NCBI RefSeq assembly: GCF_000378945.1
Contig: NZ_KB900539.1
Coordinates: 2,561,234 to 2,625,233 of the forward strand
Length of the DNA stretch: 64,000 bases
Origin: Methyloversatilis universalis EHg5
Lineage (GTDB): Bacteria > Pseudomonadota > Gammaproteobacteria > Burkholderiales > Rhodocyclaceae
Direction: 5' to 3'
Shown here: positions 62,103-64,000 of the stretch, piece after piece
Numbering within the stretch: position 1 is the stretch's first letter
How the letters are laid out: the number at the start of each line of letters is the position of its first letter
Made by a program: the position numbers and the translations under genes
The notes under the pieces: model-generated
What the model was told of the DNA's origin: nothing
The model's input: only the letters and a program-made list of their open reading frames with translations
Database searches by the model: none

Positions 62103-63461
62103 TCAGGAGGGCGGCGGCGTGTTCCGCGCCAGGAAGTGTCTGGCCACCGTGTGGTACAGCGGCTGGCTGAACAGACGGGACACGCCGGCCGACAGCAGCG
62201 ACACCGCCATCAGGCCGATGATGACCGAGTAGCCGTCGACCATTTCCATCACGATGATGAAGGCGGTGATCGGTGCCTGGGTGACCGCGGCCAGAAAGCC
62301 GGCCATGCACAGCACCAGCAGCATGCCCGGATGCGCCTGCTGGCCCAGCAGCGGCGCCAGATCGTGGCCGATGCCGGCACCGATGGCGAGACTGGGCGCA
62401 AAGATGCCGCCGGGCAGCCCGCTCAGGTAGGCAATGAGCGTGGCGATGAATCTGAGCGGTGCGTAATGCCAGTCGAGCTGCGCCTCGCCCTGCAGCAGAT
62501 GGCGGGTTTCGGTATAGCCGCTGCCGAAGCTCAGCCCGCCGCTGACCACGCCCAGCGCCGCCACCAGCAGGCCGCACAGCGCGGCGAACAGCACCGGACG
62601 GCGGCGGCGGAAATCGGCCAGCGGTCCGCGCCACGAGGTGGACGCAATGATGAGCATGCGCGAAAACAGGCCGCCCGCCACCCCGCACACCAGTGCGGTC
62701 ACCGCCACGGCCAGTGCCATGTCACGGTCGCTGCCGGCGATGGCGATCTGACCGAAATAGCTGGCCTTGCCCAGCATGGCCTGCGACACGATGCCGGCCA
62801 GCACGATGGCGGTGATGATGAGGCCGCTCATGCGCGCCTCGACGCTGCGTGTCAGTTCTTCGATGGCAAAGGCAATGCCGGCCAGCGGCGTATTGAAGGC
62901 GGCCGCGATGCCGGCCGCCCCGCCGGCCACCAGCATGTGGGTGCGCGGAATGTGCAGCGCGCCGGGCAGCCAGCGGTGCAGCGCGTTCATCAGCGAGGCG
63001 CCGACCTGCACGGTCGGACCTTCCCGCCCGAGAGAGAAACCGCTGCCGACCGCGGCTGCGCCGACCAGCACCTTGCCGAAAACGATGCGCAATGAGAGCA
63101 AGGGCCGCCAGCCGGGCGACGCCGGCCGTGACATTTCAGCGATGGTCTGCGGAATGCCGCTGCCCTCGGCACCGGCGAACCAGCGGCGCGTGATCCAGAC
63201 ACAGAAGGCGCCACCGAGCGGCGTGACGACGAAAGGCAGCCACCACCAGACCATCGCACCGTCGCGGAAGTAATGGACCGCGTGATCCGACAGGCGGGCA
63301 AAGCCGACCGCCAGCAGACCGACGCTCACCGCGCCGCCCCACAGCACCAGCCGTCCGACCCACACCTTCAAGTAGGCGTAATGACGACGGCGCAGGATGA
63401 ACTGCCCGATGCGCAGACGGAAAGCGCGCAGGCGCTGTATCAGGGAAGGAAGGTCGTACAT
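62103..63461 (-). CDS. ClC-family chloride channel/antiporter
   Basis: A 452-residue membrane protein with the ClC selectivity motifs GAEGSGIPQ, GREGPTVQ and LPGGIFAPSLAIG. Many spans. The third filter region is present, with no C-terminal CBS domains. The gating Glu in GREGP is kept, so it could be a Cl-/H+ antiporter or channel. ATG at 63461 chosen; GTG at 63491 is an alternative. Confidence 0.9.
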   Translation of the reverse strand: MYDLPSLIQRLRAFRLRIGQFILRRRHYAYLKVWVGRLVLWGGAVSVGLLAVGFARLSDHAVHYFRDGAMVWWWLPFVVTPLGGAFCVWITRRWFAGAEGSGIPQTIAEMSRPASPGWRPLLSLRIVFGKVLVGAAAVGSGFSLGREGPTVQVGASLMNALHRWLPGALHIPRTHMLVAGGAAGIAAAFNTPLAGIAFAIEELTRSVEARMSGLIITAIVLAGIVSQAMLGKASYFGQIAIAGSDRDMALAVAVTALVCGVAGGLFSRMLIIASTSWRGPLADFRRRRPVLFAALCGLLVAALGVVSGGLSFGSGYTETRHLLQGEAQLDWHYAPLRFIATLIAYLSGLPGGIFAPSLAIGAGIGHDLAPLLGQQAHPGMLLVLCMAGFLAAVTQAPITAFIIVMEMVDGYSVIIGLMAVSLLSAGVSRLFSQPLYHTVARHFLARNTPPPS

Positions 63462-63666
63462 CGATCGGAGCAGGAATGAACAGGGTGGCACTCACGCTTG
63501 GCAAGATGCATGCCGAAGCCTCATGCGCTCATAAGGGCGCGCAGCGGGGGAATCACCCGCACGCATGCCCGCATCGTGCGCATCGCGCCAGACTGATGCA
63601 CCATAGCGGCACAGGGCATCTGGGGCAATCGCGCCGGACCTGCCGACGACCCCACCGGAGCAGACC

Positions 63667-64000
63667 ATGACCGCATCTGCAGGCGGCATCGCCGTTGCCC
63701 CCCATCATCTGGCCGCCGAATCCGCGCGCGACGTGATGCGCGAAGGCGGCAACGCGATCGAAGCCATGATTGCCGCGGCCGCCACCATTGCCGTGGTGTA
63801 CCCGCACATGAACGCGCTCGGCGGAGACGGCTTCTGGCTGATCGCCGAACCGGGCCAAGCACCGCGCGCCATCGATGCCTGCGGCGCGGCCGCCGCGCTG
63901 GCCAGCCGGCACTGGTACATGGATCAGGACATCGAGGACCGCATCCCCAGTCGCGGCCCGCTGGCCGCGCTGACCGTGGCGGGCACCGTGTCCGGCTGGC
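63667..64000 (+). CDS. Gamma-glutamyltransferase family protein (N-terminal part)
   Basis: The first 111 residues of a gene running off the window. The pattern AGGIAVAPHHLAAESARDVMREGGNAIEAMIAAAATIAVVYPHMNALGGDGFWLI is the usual N-terminus of gamma-glutamyltransferases, which cleave glutathione and related compounds after self-processing. The catalytic Thr of the small subunit lies beyond the window. GGAG 6 bases before the ATG. No signal peptide is evident. Confidence 0.85.
   Translation, partial: MTASAGGIAVAPHHLAAESARDVMREGGNAIEAMIAAAATIAVVYPHMNALGGDGFWLIAEPGQAPRAIDACGAAAALASRHWYMDQDIEDRIPSRGPLAALTVAGTVSGW

Overview
The window is high-GC DNA of a betaproteobacterium, most like the Rhodocyclales (Methyloversatilis/Thauera-type). 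The reasons are a complete system I cytochrome c maturation operon, five proteins with PEP-CTERM sorting tails, sigma-54 signalling, and DUF6502/DUF5666 genes. Genus is an inference from gene content, not from a marker gene.

Layout. 1-2.1 kb: end of an unknown gene, a small Ala/Pro lipoprotein and an IS110-family transposase. 2.15-9.0 kb (minus strand): ccmABCDEFGHI. 9.5-13.4 kb (plus): a histidine kinase and sigma-54 response regulator, then a -24/-12 promoter and an HDHD2/LHPP-like HAD phosphatase. 13.6-16.8 kb: what looks like a decayed integron. It has a LexA/SOS box, an attI-like site with two 11-bp direct repeats, and two cassettes whose 5' ends are exact complements of their attC R'' ends. 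One cassette carries a small membrane protein, the other an AbiV-type HEPN abortive-infection protein. A 1789-bp IS1182-type element with perfect 16-bp inverted repeats sits between them, and no intI gene is visible. 16.8-18.6 kb: IS debris and two lipoproteins. 18.6-31.4 kb: mixed housekeeping and accessory genes (DUF502, DUF1810, ABC exporter, two chemoreceptor-like proteins, PNPOx-like protein, cytochrome c lipoprotein, HupC-like cytochrome b, SGNH hydrolase, four PEP-CTERM proteins). 31.5-37.0 kb (minus): a duplicated two-gene module, DUF6502 followed by a Gly-rich DUF5666 protein, plus a beta-barrel protein. Both modules share a 13-bp promoter-region motif.

37.1-57.9 kb (minus) is the highlight: one tightly packed, about 20.7-kb nine-gene operon for a trans-AT polyketide made on a fatty-acid starter. 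It encodes ACP-KS-DH-KR-ACP-KS, a flavin monooxygenase, a 1740-residue protein (ACP, alpha/beta hydrolase, two lysine-less class III aminotransferase folds, flavin monooxygenase), KS with a partial DH-like tail, stand-alone acyltransferase, ACP, fatty acyl-AMP ligase, type II thioesterase and phosphopantetheinyl transferase. A sigma-54-like promoter and a distant palindrome lie upstream. On the other side of this control region, on the plus strand, are a PEP-CTERM GDSL esterase, a cytochrome P450 and a fatty-acid desaturase, which could be tailoring genes.

62.1-64 kb: a ClC chloride channel and the start of a gamma-glutamyltransferase that runs off the window.
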